Shown here: positions 7,957-17,206 of the stretch, piece after piece | Layout: every line of letters starts with the position of its first letter | Position numbering within the stretch: position 1 is the first letter of the stretch | Origin: Oceanobacillus massiliensis str. N'diop | Lineage (GTDB): Bacteria; Bacillota; Bacilli; Bacillales; Amphibacillaceae | Reading direction: 5' to 3' | Assembly (NCBI RefSeq): GCF_000285495.1 | Contig: NZ_HE610977.1 | Span: forward strand, 23,753-73,261 | DNA length: 49,509 nt | Translations under genes and position numbers: made by a program | Notes under the pieces: model-generated | What the model saw: only the letters and a program-made list of their open reading frames with translations | What the model was told of the DNA's origin: nothing | The model's database searches: none

Positions 7957-9057
7957 TTAGATGGTTTGTGGAAACGCAAGCTGAAATGTCGTGCCTTTTA
8001 GTGAGTTAGACTGGATGTTCAGGGTAGCATCATGTGCATCTAGAATCTGCTTTGTGATGACGAGGCCAAGCCCTGTTCCGCTTTGCTTAGTAGTAAAAAA
8101 GGGCTCTCCAAGCTTATGCAGAATTTCCTCGGGAATCCCTTCCCCTTCATCTGCAACCAATATTTCAACTCTATCATCAAAAGAGTAGACTGATAATGTT
8201 ATCCTGCCACCTGAGTTCATTGCTTCGATAGCATTTTTCACTAAATTAATTAATACTTGTTTAATTTGGGAACGGTCACAAAGTATTTCCGCATGTACCG
8301 GACGTTCAAACGTTAATTCAATATTTTTTAGCTTTGCCTGGGGCTCTAGTAGAACTATGACATCTTCTATCATCTTATCTACTTGTTCTTGCTTTCGATT
8401 GTTGGTTAGCGGTTTTGAAATAAACAATAATTCTGAAGTAATTGATTCGATTTTATCGATTTCCTCGATCATTACATTGAAATATTCTTCTTTATGGCTC
8501 ACTCCCGCCTGTAATAATTGCAGGAACCCCTTTAATGAAGTCAGCGGATTCCTTATTTCATGAGCAATCCCCGCTGCCAGCTGCCCTGCAATATTCATTT
8601 TTTCCGATCGAACCATCATCTCTTCTGTCTCCTGTTTATATGTCACATCTCTTAACAGCACCAATATATAGGCCGTATCATCACTGACGTCTACATAATG
8701 CTCATATGCGCAGTCCAGTCTTACATATCTTCCATCGTTATTAAGAACGTTAAAGCTCACATTTGTACTCTCTCCGTTTTTTTGATTTCTTACATAATTA
8801 ATATCATCTTCTGGCACCTTCTCATACCAGTATGTTCCAATCAGTTCGGATGGCTTGTATCCCATAATCTTTTCAATGGATGGTGTTGCAAACAGCAATT
8901 TTCCTTTTGAATCCACAAGTAAAAATGCAGCATCGGTGTTTTTGTCAATCCATTCAATTATTTCTGGGGGTAGTTCCGCAACTTTCTCTATATGACGCAA
9001 ATTATTACGATGTTTAGCATATTTTGCAGGTATATCATCACTGTTATTAAATTCCAT
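7957..9057 (-). CDS. Soluble PAS-domain sensor histidine kinase (sporulation-kinase type)
   Basis: 366 residues with no membrane segment: a PAS domain (about 35-140, MGYKPSELIG) followed by HisKA and HATPase_c domains. The H box is AAGIAHEIRNPLTSLKGFLQ with phospho-acceptor His166; N box LVKNAIEAM, G1 DEGEGIPEE and G2 GTGLGL are intact. The H-box sequence and layout are those of the KinA-KinE group that feeds the Spo0 phosphorelay. No response regulator is adjacent (the CheY-like gene at 10462 belongs to the ccd cluster), which is also typical of phosphorelay kinases. Good binding site GGAAGGGG. Absent from this position in B. subtilis. Partner and signal are unknown. Confidence 0.88.
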   Translation of the reverse strand: MEFNNSDDIPAKYAKHRNNLRHIEKVAELPPEIIEWIDKNTDAAFLLVDSKGKLLFATPSIEKIMGYKPSELIGTYWYEKVPEDDINYVRNQKNGESTNVSFNVLNNDGRYVRLDCAYEHYVDVSDDTAYILVLLRDVTYKQETEEMMVRSEKMNIAGQLAAGIAHEIRNPLTSLKGFLQLLQAGVSHKEEYFNVMIEEIDKIESITSELLFISKPLTNNRKQEQVDKMIEDVIVLLEPQAKLKNIELTFERPVHAEILCDRSQIKQVLINLVKNAIEAMNSGGRITLSVYSFDDRVEILVADEGEGIPEEILHKLGEPFFTTKQSGTGLGLVITKQILDAHDATLNIQSNSLKGTTFQLAFPQTI

Positions 9058-9302
9058 AACTATGCCCCTTCCAGAATTATTTATTCCATACTGTTGTTAT
9101 ACTACTATGATTATCATGAATAGAATATGACACTTGTGTATATGGTTTGGTCACATTATAATTACTAAAGAAGAGATTCTAAGAAGGCTTATAATTAATA
9201 GTAATCTTACTATAAATATAACAAAAAATAAATTAATTATCATAATATTATCAAAAATTCATAAGATTTTATCCAAATTTTAATAGAGAATCAGGTGAAA
9301 TT

Positions 9303-9761
9303 ATGTCAATAATAATTGTACTTTGGGGGTTTCTGCTAATCAGCCTTATGGCAATCGGCGGATATTTTATGTTTCGCAAATTCCTGAAAAAGCTGCCAAA
9401 AGATGATGGAAAATCGGTTATGGATTGGGAAGAATATTATTTCGAACAGACCATACATATGTGGAACACTGAAGAAAAAGCCTTGCTTGAAGAATTGGTG
9501 TCACCGGTACCTGAACTGTTCAGAGATGTGGCAAGACACCGTATCGCAAGCAAGATTGGAGAGCTTGCGTTAAAGAAAGAACAGAACAGCATCTCAAAGT
9601 CTACTCTAATTGAAGGCTATATTCTTGCTACACCGAAAAGAGATCATAAATTCCTCAGGAAGAAGCTTAAGCAGAAGAAGATCGACAGCTCTCCTTACGA
9701 GCATCTTTTCAATCAGTCAAAATCCGATTATATGGAAGACTGGCGATCCAAATACAAATAA
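9303..9761 (+). CDS. yneK: DUF2621 membrane-anchored protein YneK
   Basis: 152 residues: one N-terminal transmembrane helix (IIIVLWGFLLISLMAIGGYFM) and a charged cytoplasmic domain ending in a Lys-rich segment. Matches B. subtilis YneK (DUF2621) in length, architecture and location next to ccdC. Function unknown. It is transcribed on its own, divergently from the kinase gene, with a strong terminator. The 245-base gap upstream is very AT-rich; I see no recognisable operator in it. Confidence 0.85.
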   Translation: MSIIIVLWGFLLISLMAIGGYFMFRKFLKKLPKDDGKSVMDWEEYYFEQTIHMWNTEEKALLEELVSPVPELFRDVARHRIASKIGELALKKEQNSISKSTLIEGYILATPKRDHKFLRKKLKQKKIDSSPYEHLFNQSKSDYMEDWRSKYK

Positions 9762-9810
9762 AATAAGACTGTAGCCAATCGTTTAAAACGAATTGTGATA
9801 CAGTCTTATT
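9762..9810 (+). terminator. Terminator after yneK
   Basis: Twelve-base perfect stem AATAAGACTGTA / TACAGTCTTATT (9762-9773, 9799-9810) with a 25-base loop that folds further; follows the yneK stop directly. Confidence 0.85.
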
Positions 9811-9949
9811 AAATTTACATGATATACAATTTCGTAATGCCTAAAAATCCATCCAAAAAATCGCCTTAATCCTCCTGATTGTATCCACACAGACTACAAT
9901 GAATGAAGAAGACGATTATTTCATGGACGGTTCTGCAGCTGAAAATCGA

Positions 9950-10417
9950 TTAACTGAAGCTCACCTTTCTTAATTGAAGATATCGATAGAGCATTGCTAA
10001 TCTCCAAGTGATGATCATGCCAAAAGCCAGTATAAAGAACATTCCGCTTGTCTCTCCCACACTGATCTGACTGCCGATGATTAATTTAATGATCAGCCTT
10101 ACGACCAGCAAACTTATCAGTATTACCGGAAATGCCTTTGATGGTTTTAAATAAATATCACTGCCGCGCACTTCGAATCTCGATGCTTTAATAAGAAATA
10201 ACGAAAAAAACATTCCTACCAGAAAGGCCTCCAGTACCTGAATCCAGGCAACATGGAATTCCGGGAAAACAAACATCAGTGCCCCGGTGCTCATAAAAAC
10301 AGGTGGCAAGATTATCTTCTTGACTGAAGCTGGTTTTTTGGATGCTCTTAAACGCACAACAATCATTGCAGAAGCCATACATGCTGCAATAATAGTGCTT
10401 GCCACTAATAAAAACAT
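9950..10417 (-). CDS. ccdC: CcdC-family membrane protein
   Basis: 155-residue integral membrane protein with about five hydrophobic segments (DUF1453/CcdC). It matches B. subtilis CcdC (YneJ), part of the ccdA-ccdB-ccdC cluster. CcdA is needed for cytochrome c maturation and spore formation; deletion of CcdC has little effect in B. subtilis, so its role is unclear. It is the last gene of the ccdA-mrpB-ccdB-ccdC run. The 9811-9949 stretch downstream shows no gene. Confidence 0.88.
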   Translation of the reverse strand: MFLLVASTIIAACMASAMIVVRLRASKKPASVKKIILPPVFMSTGALMFVFPEFHVAWIQVLEAFLVGMFFSLFLIKASRFEVRGSDIYLKPSKAFPVILISLLVVRLIIKLIIGSQISVGETSGMFFILAFGMIITWRLAMLYRYLQLRKVSFS

Positions 10418-10461
10418 ATTGGATCACTCTCTCATAAATATGTATCAAGCATGTCTCACTA

Positions 10462-10824
10462 TTAGCGATTCAGTACTCGATTGACCGTGTCTAAAACCCG
10501 ATTCTCATCAAATGGTTTCACAATAAAGTCTTTGGCTCCTGCTTCAATCGCTTCCACTACAACTTTTTGCTGCCCCATTGCCGAACAAACGATGATTGTT
10601 GCCCTATCCTCTATTGATTTGATGCCTTTAATCGACTCTATTCCATTCATTACAGGCATCGTAATGTCCATCGTAACCAGGTCAGGTTTCAGCTTTTTAT
10701 ATAATTCAATCGCCTCCTGGCCGTTCTCAGCCTCTCCGACAACATGATGTCCGTTGCTTTCAAGCATTGAGGTGAGTGTAGTCCTTATAAATTTTGCATC
10801 ATCAACAACAAGTATGTTTGCCAT
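10462..10824 (-). CDS. ccdB: CheY-like single-domain response regulator CcdB (YneI)
   Basis: 120 residues forming only a receiver domain: acidic pocket D8/D9, phospho-acceptor D53 in VTMDITMP, switch Ser/Thr in IIVCSAMG and conserved K103 in FIVKPF. No output domain. It resembles Bacillus CheY closely, but the ccdA-ccdB-ccdC context identifies it as CcdB. The cognate kinase and target are unknown; the PAS kinase 1.4 kb away is a possible but unproven partner. Confidence 0.88.
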   Translation of the reverse strand: MANILVVDDAKFIRTTLTSMLESNGHHVVGEAENGQEAIELYKKLKPDLVTMDITMPVMNGIESIKGIKSIEDRATIIVCSAMGQQKVVVEAIEAGAKDFIVKPFDENRVLDTVNRVLNR

Positions 10825-10840
10825 CTAAAATCTCCCCCTT

Positions 10841-11266
10841 TTATTGGTCATCTGCAATGGTCAAAATGATGGTCATCATGACACCGACAACTGTAAAATA
10901 AACACCGAAGTCAAATAGCATGGCCGTTGCCAGTTCCACTTCACCAAATACAGGGAAAGTGAAATAACCGAAAGTATGTGATAGGAATGGTACATTAAAA
11001 ATGAACGAGCCGATACCGGTTCCCACAGCCAAAAGCAATCCGATTGGGATGAGCATCGTATAATTGACCGGCAGCATTTTTTTTACGGTTTCGATACCAT
11101 ATGCCATATATAATAACAATATTGCGCCAGAGGTCATCAATCCTCCGACAAATCCTCCTCCGGGTGAGTTATGCCCCGCAAGAAGCAGGTAAACTGCAAA
11201 TCCTAGCAGAATAAAGGCGATTAAAGATGTGGTCGTCTGTAAAATCATATTGTTTGGTTTGTACAT
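10841..11266 (-). CDS. mrpB: Orphan MrpB/MnhB-type Na+/H+ antiporter subunit
   Basis: 141 residues, about four transmembrane helices, with the MnhB signature GHNSPGGGFVGGLM (about residues 31-44). MrpB is normally one of seven subunits (MrpA-G) of a cation/proton antiporter complex; none of the others is in this window. Here it sits 16 bases upstream of ccdB and 64 bases downstream of ccdA, on the same strand, hence apparently in the ccd operon. B. subtilis has no gene at this place. It may serve a complex encoded elsewhere or act alone. Confidence 0.88.
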   Translation of the reverse strand: MYKPNNMILQTTTSLIAFILLGFAVYLLLAGHNSPGGGFVGGLMTSGAILLLYMAYGIETVKKMLPVNYTMLIPIGLLLAVGTGIGSFIFNVPFLSHTFGYFTFPVFGEVELATAMLFDFGVYFTVVGVMMTIILTIADDQ

Positions 11267-11330
11267 AGAAATTCCCCTTTATGCTCCAAATGTCTAATTC
11301 AATAGTAATATAACACCTGTTAAAAATCCA

Positions 11331-12035
11331 TTAAAATCCTGTAAAACCAAACCAGCCTGCCAAAAAGGCAGTAAGCTTCGTCATCCAATCAAAGAAAAGG
11401 GCGATTCCCATAAAGATCATTACCCATCCACCGATTTTTACCATCAACGAACTGTGTCTTCTAATCCATTTCATTTTACCTATAAATAGGGAGAGAACTA
11501 AGAATGGGATAGAGAATCCAAGTATGTAGCTGATCATCATGACCATCCCTAAATCCGGATTTGTGGCAGCCAATGATAGGACAATAGCTAAGATCGGACC
11601 AGTACATGGTGTCCAGCCAAGCGAGAAGGCCATTCCTATAACGAATGAACCAACAAAGCCTGCAGGACGGTTCTTAAAGTGAATTTTTCTATCCTTCATC
11701 AGAAAATCGAAGTTAAGCACCCCTACGATTACCAATCCAAAAAAGATAATCAGGATTGCCCCTATTTGTCTGATGATATCCTGATACGTTATCAGGAATC
11801 CAGAAATATAGGTGGTTGTGAATCCAATCATTATAAAGATGCTTGAAAACCCTAAAAGAAAACAAATCGTATGTATCAATGCCTTTTTACTCATTTTTTT
11901 ATTATCATCTTTTAATTCACTTACACTCATACCCGTAATATAGGACAAAAATACCGGGTAAAGCGGTAATACACAAGGCGAAATAAATGATAGGAACCCC
12001 GCTCCAAATGCGAGAAAAATATTTATCTCTGACAT
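11331..12035 (-). CDS. ccdA: Cytochrome c-type biogenesis protein CcdA
   Basis: 234-residue polytopic membrane protein, six predicted helices, DsbD-membrane-domain family (FLSFISPCVLPLYPVFLSYITG near the N-terminus; SLGWTPCTGPILA in the middle). The two cysteines in PCVLP and PCTGP carry electrons from cytoplasmic thioredoxin to outward-facing thiol-disulfide proteins such as ResA, used in haem attachment to apocytochrome c and in spore cortex formation. Likely feeds the YneN/ResA-like protein in this window. First gene of the ccd operon; GGAGGATG precedes the start. Confidence 0.95.
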   Translation of the reverse strand: MSEINIFLAFGAGFLSFISPCVLPLYPVFLSYITGMSVSELKDDNKKMSKKALIHTICFLLGFSSIFIMIGFTTTYISGFLITYQDIIRQIGAILIIFFGLVIVGVLNFDFLMKDRKIHFKNRPAGFVGSFVIGMAFSLGWTPCTGPILAIVLSLAATNPDLGMVMMISYILGFSIPFLVLSLFIGKMKWIRRHSSLMVKIGGWVMIFMGIALFFDWMTKLTAFLAGWFGFTGF

Positions 12036-12065
12036 AATAATTTCATCCTCCTTAACATTCCTTTA

Positions 12066-12149
12066 CTATTTTAACAGAACTAAACGCAAAAGAAACCAAT
12101 TCAATTTGATAAAAAGAAGAATATTAGCAGGATGGAACCAACTAAACAT
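12066..12149 (-). CDS. Possible 27-residue membrane peptide in the ccdA leader
   Basis: ATG with GAAGGAG seven bases upstream opens a 27-codon frame, MFSWFHPANILLFIKLNW followed by FLLRLVLLK, almost entirely hydrophobic with a basic end. It ends 31 bases before ccdA. In B. subtilis a Spo0E-like gene (ynzD) lies here, but this peptide does not resemble it. No homologue is recognised. It may be a leader peptide, a small membrane protein or chance. Confidence 0.22.
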   Translation of the reverse strand: MFSWFHPANILLFIKLNWFLLRLVLLK

Positions 12150-12162
12150 GTGATGCTCCTTC

Positions 12163-12186
12163 TGCTCTTCATTTTTCAGAAGAGCA
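12163..12186. other. Hairpin upstream of ccdA
   Basis: Perfect 8-base stem TGCTCTTC / GAAGAGCA with an 8-base loop. No T run follows on the minus strand, so it is not a clear terminator; it lies just before the binding site of the possible 27-residue peptide. The rest of 12036-12367 holds the yneF terminator and nothing else I can recognise. Confidence 0.35.
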
Positions 12187-12216
12187 TAACAATCAAAGTG
12201 AAAATAATATAATAAA

Positions 12217-12260
12217 AAAACCACTTCATTCTGCTATACTCTTACAGAAAAAGTGGTTTT
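12217..12260 (-). terminator. Terminator downstream of yneF
   Basis: Ten-base stem AAAACCACTT / AAGTGGTTTT (12217-12226, 12251-12260); seven T follow on the minus strand. It lies about 107 bases after the yneF stop. Confidence 0.8.
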
Positions 12261-12367
12261 AAGAAAAATTGCCTAATTGATATATAATGGCTAAGAAATA
12301 TTAATCAAATACCTTTATGTAGAATGAAATATATGTTAACGTCCCTCAAACCCTTATGTATCAAAGG

Positions 12368-12589
12368 TTACTTCTCGTTTTGATTACTCATTGCACGCAT
12401 CATTTGATTGATCTTCTTCTGGGATGGTTTTTGTCCCATTTGCATCATTAATGTCCGAAGCATTTGCTCATTGATTGGTGGATTCTTCTTCAAATAATTC
12501 ATCATATATTTTCTCGCAATAAAAAATCCAAGAGCAACACCAACAATTAACGCGGCTATAGCAATTAGTACGATCCAAATTGTGCTCAT
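12368..12589 (-). CDS. yneF: UPF0154 membrane protein YneF
   Basis: 73 residues: N-terminal transmembrane helix then the highly conserved [20 protein letters not shown] and [15 protein letters not shown] stretches of the YneF/UPF0154 family. Function unknown, widespread in Firmicutes. The start at 12589 is chosen because AAGGAGGA precedes it and B. subtilis YneF has 72 residues; an upstream in-frame ATG at 12658 would add 23 unrelated residues. Neighbour of sirA and tkt, as in B. subtilis. Confidence 0.93.
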   Translation of the reverse strand: MSTIWIVLIAIAALIVGVALGFFIARKYMMNYLKKNPPINEQMLRTLMMQMGQKPSQKKINQMMRAMSNQNEK

Positions 12590-12813
12590 TTCTAGAACTT
12601 CCTCCTTCGTGTTGTCTCTTATACAGTATATTAAATTAGCGGTAAGAATACAATCCATTAAGAAAAGAATGTTATAAAATTAATCAAAGTCCATTTATGT
12701 CAATGATTGTATTTTAATTTAATGGTTATATAATATTAAAAATGAAAGCTCTGCAAGTATGGTATCTGCAGTTAAAAAGATAGCCCAGCAAATACAGTAC
12801 GCAGCATGAAAAT

Positions 12814-12840
12814 AACCCAGTATAATCTTCACACTGGGTT
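12814..12840 (-). terminator. Probable terminator after the Cse60-like gene
   Basis: Eight-base stem AACCCAGT / ACTGGGTT (12814-12821, 12833-12840), 26 bases after the stop; on the minus strand only a short T run (ATTTT) follows, so strength is uncertain. Confidence 0.55.
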
Positions 12841-12866
12841 AGGGAGGTCCTACTTCTCTGTTTCAG

Positions 12867-13064
12867 TTAAATGACTGGCTGCTCAAATATTAATATAGCA
12901 GTATTACTAATTTTTTCCGTTCCAAAATTCCCCCCTTGAAAAACAGAGTTGAACTTAATATCTCTTAATGTGACACCATTTTTCGTTTCATCAAAAATGG
13001 CTTTGTTCATTTTTTCTTCAAGGTCATATGTATTTTCGGCATATACTACTCTTGTAAACGACAA
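12867..13064 (-). CDS. Cse60-like small sporulation protein
   Basis: 65 residues, MSFTRVVYAENTYDLEEKMN then a Phe/Asn-rich strand region ending AILIFEQPVI. The beta-alpha-beta pattern and the D-L-E-x-x-[MI]-N motif resemble B. subtilis Cse60, a SigE-controlled 60-residue sporulation protein, but similarity is weak and judged by eye. TTG start with GGAGG at 6-7 bases. Its position between yneF and sirA is not that of cse60 in B. subtilis. Confidence 0.5.
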   Translation of the reverse strand: MSFTRVVYAENTYDLEEKMNKAIFDETKNGVTLRDIKFNSVFQGGNFGTEKISNTAILIFEQPVI

Positions 13065-13166
13065 ATCAATACCTCCTTCCTGTCTACATATTTCGACAGG
13101 AAGGTTAAAAGTCCTGCTTTTTATTCGGTTAAATATATTCCTAGGTTGCTGCTATGGGATATCAGG

Positions 13167-13622
13167 TTACCTGTATGAATACAATACCTGAGTCCGATCA
13201 TTATTTTTTTGCGTAATCGGAGAGATCCATCCATAATCATTTATGTTCTTCCCTTGAACGAACAGGTTAGGGTATGAACTATAGAGCATCGGGAAAAGCA
13301 GCATAACTGCTTCCTGCAGATTTTGACAGCGAAAATTCAATATGCCGTTTTCCACCTGAAGTAGCATGAATTGGTTTTTTCTGTATATATAAATCAATTT
13401 CCCAACCGAATAGACCGTAATATTATCTGGTGCATGCTTTTTCAAGTGGGAATAAATACGCGGAAAAGAAATTTGCCGAGTAACATAACGATATTGGGCT
13501 TTCAAATCGTTTCTGACAGGATTTGCTTCATATTCTTTTAAGAATCTCATGAGAATGTCACTTTTATGGAAGTAACGGTTTGCTACTTCTTCTTTTATCC
13601 AATAGATAGAGTACTCGTTCAT
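13167..13622 (-). CDS. sirA: Sporulation inhibitor of replication SirA (YneE)
   Basis: 151 residues with the family start MNEYSIYWIKEEVANRYFHK and end region SYPNLFVQGKNINDYGWISP. SirA binds domain I of DnaA and blocks new rounds of replication when sporulation starts. In B. subtilis it is induced directly by Spo0A~P; a perfect Spo0A half-site and a weaker one lie upstream here. GAGGGAGGA precedes the start. Located between tkt and yneF as in B. subtilis. Confidence 0.92.
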   Translation of the reverse strand: MNEYSIYWIKEEVANRYFHKSDILMRFLKEYEANPVRNDLKAQYRYVTRQISFPRIYSHLKKHAPDNITVYSVGKLIYIYRKNQFMLLQVENGILNFRCQNLQEAVMLLFPMLYSSYPNLFVQGKNINDYGWISPITQKNNDRTQVLYSYR

Positions 13623-13671
13623 ATTAAATCCTCCCTCTTGACTCTATTATAAGAAAAGGCGGATCAAAAAC

Positions 13672-13711
13672 TTGTCATATTATAAGGCAAAATAAAACTA
13701 TTTTTGTCGAA
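13672..13711 (-). promoter_or_regulatory. Spo0A boxes of sirA
   Basis: TTTTGTCGAAA contains the exact 0A core TGTCGAA at 13705-13711; a degenerate copy TTGTCATA is at 13672-13679. They stand 50-90 bases upstream of the sirA start, with a TATAAT-like -10 closer in (about 13647-13652). This matches known Spo0A activation of sirA. Confidence 0.55.
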
Positions 13712-13763
13712 ACTGCATAAATGTGTACAAAAATACATCTATTTATAGCTCTATCAAAAAAAG

Positions 13764-13782
13764 ATGGCTCCCAAAAGGGGAA
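13764..13782 (-). terminator. Terminator of tkt
   Basis: GC-rich stem (GGTTCCCC / GGGAGCC in the minus-strand RNA) with a T4 loop, followed by seven T. It lies about 45 bases after the tkt stop. Confidence 0.78.
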
Positions 13783-13827
13783 CCACCTCATTAAATCATT
13801 TCATCAATAGTCATAAAGATAACCATA

Positions 13828-15831
13828 TTATTTTAAAACTTTTTCTACATGTTTTACGACATTTTCTACAGTAAAGCCATATTCTTCAATTACTTTATCG
13901 CCATTTGCAGAAGCACCGAAGCGGTCAATGCCGATAACAGCACCTTCATCCCCAACATAACGCGCCCAGCCAAATGATGCAGCCATTTCAATTCCTACAC
14001 GAGCTTTCACTTGTGGTGGAATAACTTCATTTTTATAAGTTTCGTCTTGCAATTCAAAACGGTCCCATGAAGGCATGCTGACTACACGAACATCAATACC
14101 TTTTTCTTTAAGAGCATTTTGCGATGATACAGCAAGCTGCACTTCAGATCCAGTTGCAAGTAAGATTGCATCCGGTGTTTCCTTTTCAGAATCACTTACC
14201 ACATAAGCACCTTTTTTAACACCCTCGTAGGCATTCTCACTTGTTCCTTCCAGGTTAGGAAGGTTCTGTCTTGTCAAGACCAAAGCAGTAGGCTGGCCTT
14301 TTGATTCTACCGCAAGTCTCCAAGCTGCCTGTGTTTCATTTCCGTCAGCAGGTCTGATCAGGGACAATCCAGGAATTGCCCGTAAAGCTGCCAGATGTTC
14401 AACGGGTTCGTGGGTAGGGCCATCCTCCCCAACTGCAATTGAATCATGTGTGAATACATAGGTAACAGGAACATTCATAATGGACGCTAAACGGATTGAT
14501 GGTCTTAAATAATCGCTGAATACAAAGAAAGTACCACCGAAAACTTTCAATCCACCATGCAATGCCATACCGTTAAGTGCTGCTCCCATCGCATGCTCAC
14601 GTACGCCAAACCAGATATTTCTCCCAGCATAATTGATACGTGAGAAGTCGTCCTCGCCGTTCATCTTTGTTTTATTGGAACCGGCTAAATCTGCACTTCC
14701 CCCAAAGAAATTAGGGACTGATTTTGCAATCCCATTTAACACTTCACCAGAAGATGCACGTGTTGCCAATGCTTTATCTGTCGGCTGGTATACAGGAAGA
14801 TCCTTTTCCCAATCAGCTGGCAGCTCATCCTTCAATGCCAATTCAAATTCTTTGGCTAGCTCTGGATATTTTGCCTTATAATCATTCAGCAATTTATTCC
14901 ATTCCGCCTCTTTTGCAGCACCTTTTTTAACGATTTTTTCATCAAAATCTGCATAGACCTCTTCCGGAACGTGGAAATCCTCATGTGTCCATTGATAGAA
15001 TTCTTTTGTCAATTTAACTTCATCCAGCCCAAGTGGTGCACCATGTGAGGATGCTGAAGCCGATTTATTAGGTGAACCATATCCAATTATTGTCTTCACT
15101 TCGATCAATGTCGGCTGGTCTGTATTTGCCTGCGCTTCCTTGATAGCACTTCTGATTGCATTTAGATCATTGCCGTCTTCCACTTGGATAACCTGCCATC
15201 CATAAGCCTTGAAGCGCTGATCTGTATTATCAGAGAACGATTGGTTCAATTCCCCATCTAGTGAGATATCATTTGAGTCATACAATGCAATTAATTTACC
15301 CAGACCTAAATGTCCAGCAAGGGATGCCGCCTCATGGGAAATGCCCTCCATTAAGTCTCCATCACTTACAAGTGCATATGTATAATGATCCACGACAGCG
15401 ATGTCGTCTTTATTAAATTTAGCCGCAAGATGCGCTTCTGCCATCGCCATTCCAACAGACATTGCAATTCCTTGTCCCAATGGTCCAGTTGTAGCTTCTA
15501 CACCATCCGTGTGATTCACTTCGGGATGTCCCGGGGTTTTTGAATCCCATTGACGAAAGTTCTTAAGATCATCGATTGTAACATTATATCCCGATAGATG
15601 AAGAAGGCTATAGAGAAGCATCGATCCGTGTCCAGCGGAAAGGACAAACCTGTCTCGATTAAACCATTTTGAACTTTTCGGATTATGATTCATAAAGTCG
15701 GTCCACAATGTATATGCCATAGGAGCAGCCCCCATCGGGAGTCCCGGGTGACCGGAATTGGCATTTTCAATCGCATCTATAGCCAGTGTACGTATCGTAT
15801 TAACTGAGAATTGTTCAATATTATTTGACAT
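13828..15831 (-). CDS. tkt: Transketolase
   Basis: Thiamine diphosphate enzyme moving two-carbon units between sugar phosphates in the pentose phosphate pathway. The TPP motif [32 protein letters not shown] region, the catalytic [15 protein letters not shown] and C-terminal [18 protein letters not shown] are all present; 667 residues is the usual length. AAAGGGG precedes two adjacent ATGs (15834 and 15831); I use the second for spacing. Neighbours sirA and ynzC match B. subtilis. Confidence 0.97.
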   Translation of the reverse strand: MSNNIEQFSVNTIRTLAIDAIENANSGHPGLPMGAAPMAYTLWTDFMNHNPKSSKWFNRDRFVLSAGHGSMLLYSLLHLSGYNVTIDDLKNFRQWDSKTPGHPEVNHTDGVEATTGPLGQGIAMSVGMAMAEAHLAAKFNKDDIAVVDHYTYALVSDGDLMEGISHEAASLAGHLGLGKLIALYDSNDISLDGELNQSFSDNTDQRFKAYGWQVIQVEDGNDLNAIRSAIKEAQANTDQPTLIEVKTIIGYGSPNKSASASSHGAPLGLDEVKLTKEFYQWTHEDFHVPEEVYADFDEKIVKKGAAKEAEWNKLLNDYKAKYPELAKEFELALKDELPADWEKDLPVYQPTDKALATRASSGEVLNGIAKSVPNFFGGSADLAGSNKTKMNGEDDFSRINYAGRNIWFGVREHAMGAALNGMALHGGLKVFGGTFFVFSDYLRPSIRLASIMNVPVTYVFTHDSIAVGEDGPTHEPVEHLAALRAIPGLSLIRPADGNETQAAWRLAVESKGQPTALVLTRQNLPNLEGTSENAYEGVKKGAYVVSDSEKETPDAILLATGSEVQLAVSSQNALKEKGIDVRVVSMPSWDRFELQDETYKNEVIPPQVKARVGIEMAASFGWARYVGDEGAVIGIDRFGASANGDKVIEEYGFTVENVVKHVEKVLK

Positions 15832-15958
15832 CATTATTACCCCTTTCAATTTGGAAACCTAGTATCCACATTCATTCTATAATGAAACTTCTCTTGCAAC
15901 AAGTAATTTCACCTTGTTCGTTTAGCGGCCAAATTACAGTCTATCCTCAAAATCATTT

Positions 15959-16192
15959 CTAATGTTTTTTGTTTCTCTCCTGAAGATCACGTACTTTTTG
16001 CGGGGTTACATCATTGCCGGCAGGATCAATGACAGTCATTGTTTTAAACTGATTTTTGAAAGAGCTGCGTACATTGTTCAAATATTGCTCCCTCAGTTTC
16101 TTTTGTTCCTCTTTTTCCTTATCTGTTAGTCCTTCATTTTTGGCCTTTTTAGCCAATATATTAATGCGCTCCAACTTTTCTTTAGATAGCAT
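15959..16192 (-). CDS. ynzC: UPF0291 protein YnzC
   Basis: 77 residues, mostly charged helices: MLSKEKLERINILAKKAKNE, LTDKEKEEQKKLREQYL and the conserved VIDPAGNDVTPQKVRDLQER. Same family and length as B. subtilis YnzC (DUF896), which lies in the yneA-yneB-ynzC SOS operon. Function is unknown. It follows yneB by 91 bases. Confidence 0.94.
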   Translation of the reverse strand: MLSKEKLERINILAKKAKNEGLTDKEKEEQKKLREQYLNNVRSSFKNQFKTMTVIDPAGNDVTPQKVRDLQERNKKH

Positions 16193-16283
16193 TTTTTAGC
16201 CTCCCGGTTTGTTTTAATCATATCAAAAAGGCAGGAATATGATCATCCCTGCCTCTTCATCGTACTCTACCGCCATTGGTTAT

Positions 16284-17044
<761 letters not shown>

Positions 17045-17068
17045 GTAAAGTCCCCCTCAATATTTTTT

Positions 17069-17082
17069 AGAACGACTGTTCG
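17069..17082. promoter_or_regulatory. LexA box 1
   Basis: AGAACGACTGTTCG fits the Gram-positive SOS box (CGAAC-N4-GTTCG) with one mismatch. It lies just downstream of the -10 of the micropeptide/yneB promoter. Confidence 0.82.
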
Positions 17083-17092
17083 CTTAATAAAA

Positions 17093-17122
17093 AGTATACT
17101 ACCGAACATATGGTCTTGTCAA
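17093..17122 (-). promoter_or_regulatory. SigA promoter of the micropeptide-yneB operon
   Basis: TTGACA (17117-17122), 18-base spacer, TATACT (17093-17098) on the minus strand. A degenerate SOS box, CGAACATATGGTCT (17103-17116), fills the spacer. Confidence 0.78.
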
Positions 17123-17130
17123 CATTTTTT

Positions 17131-17144
17131 AGAACGAATGTTTG
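17131..17144. promoter_or_regulatory. LexA box 3, at the lexA promoter
   Basis: AGAACGAATGTTTG (GAAC-N4-GTTY) overlaps the upstream edge of the lexA -35 (TTGCTT 17142-17147; 17-base spacer; TAAACT). This is the usual autoregulatory arrangement. Confidence 0.75.
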
Positions 17145-17206
17145 CTTATTCATATGTACAATGGTAAACTATCATTAATAAATCCTATGTGAGAGGTGAA
17201 CACTAG

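Noticed and set aside
12867-13064. Firm assignment as Cse60
   Set aside because: Similarity is weak and the location differs from B. subtilis; kept only as Cse60-like.
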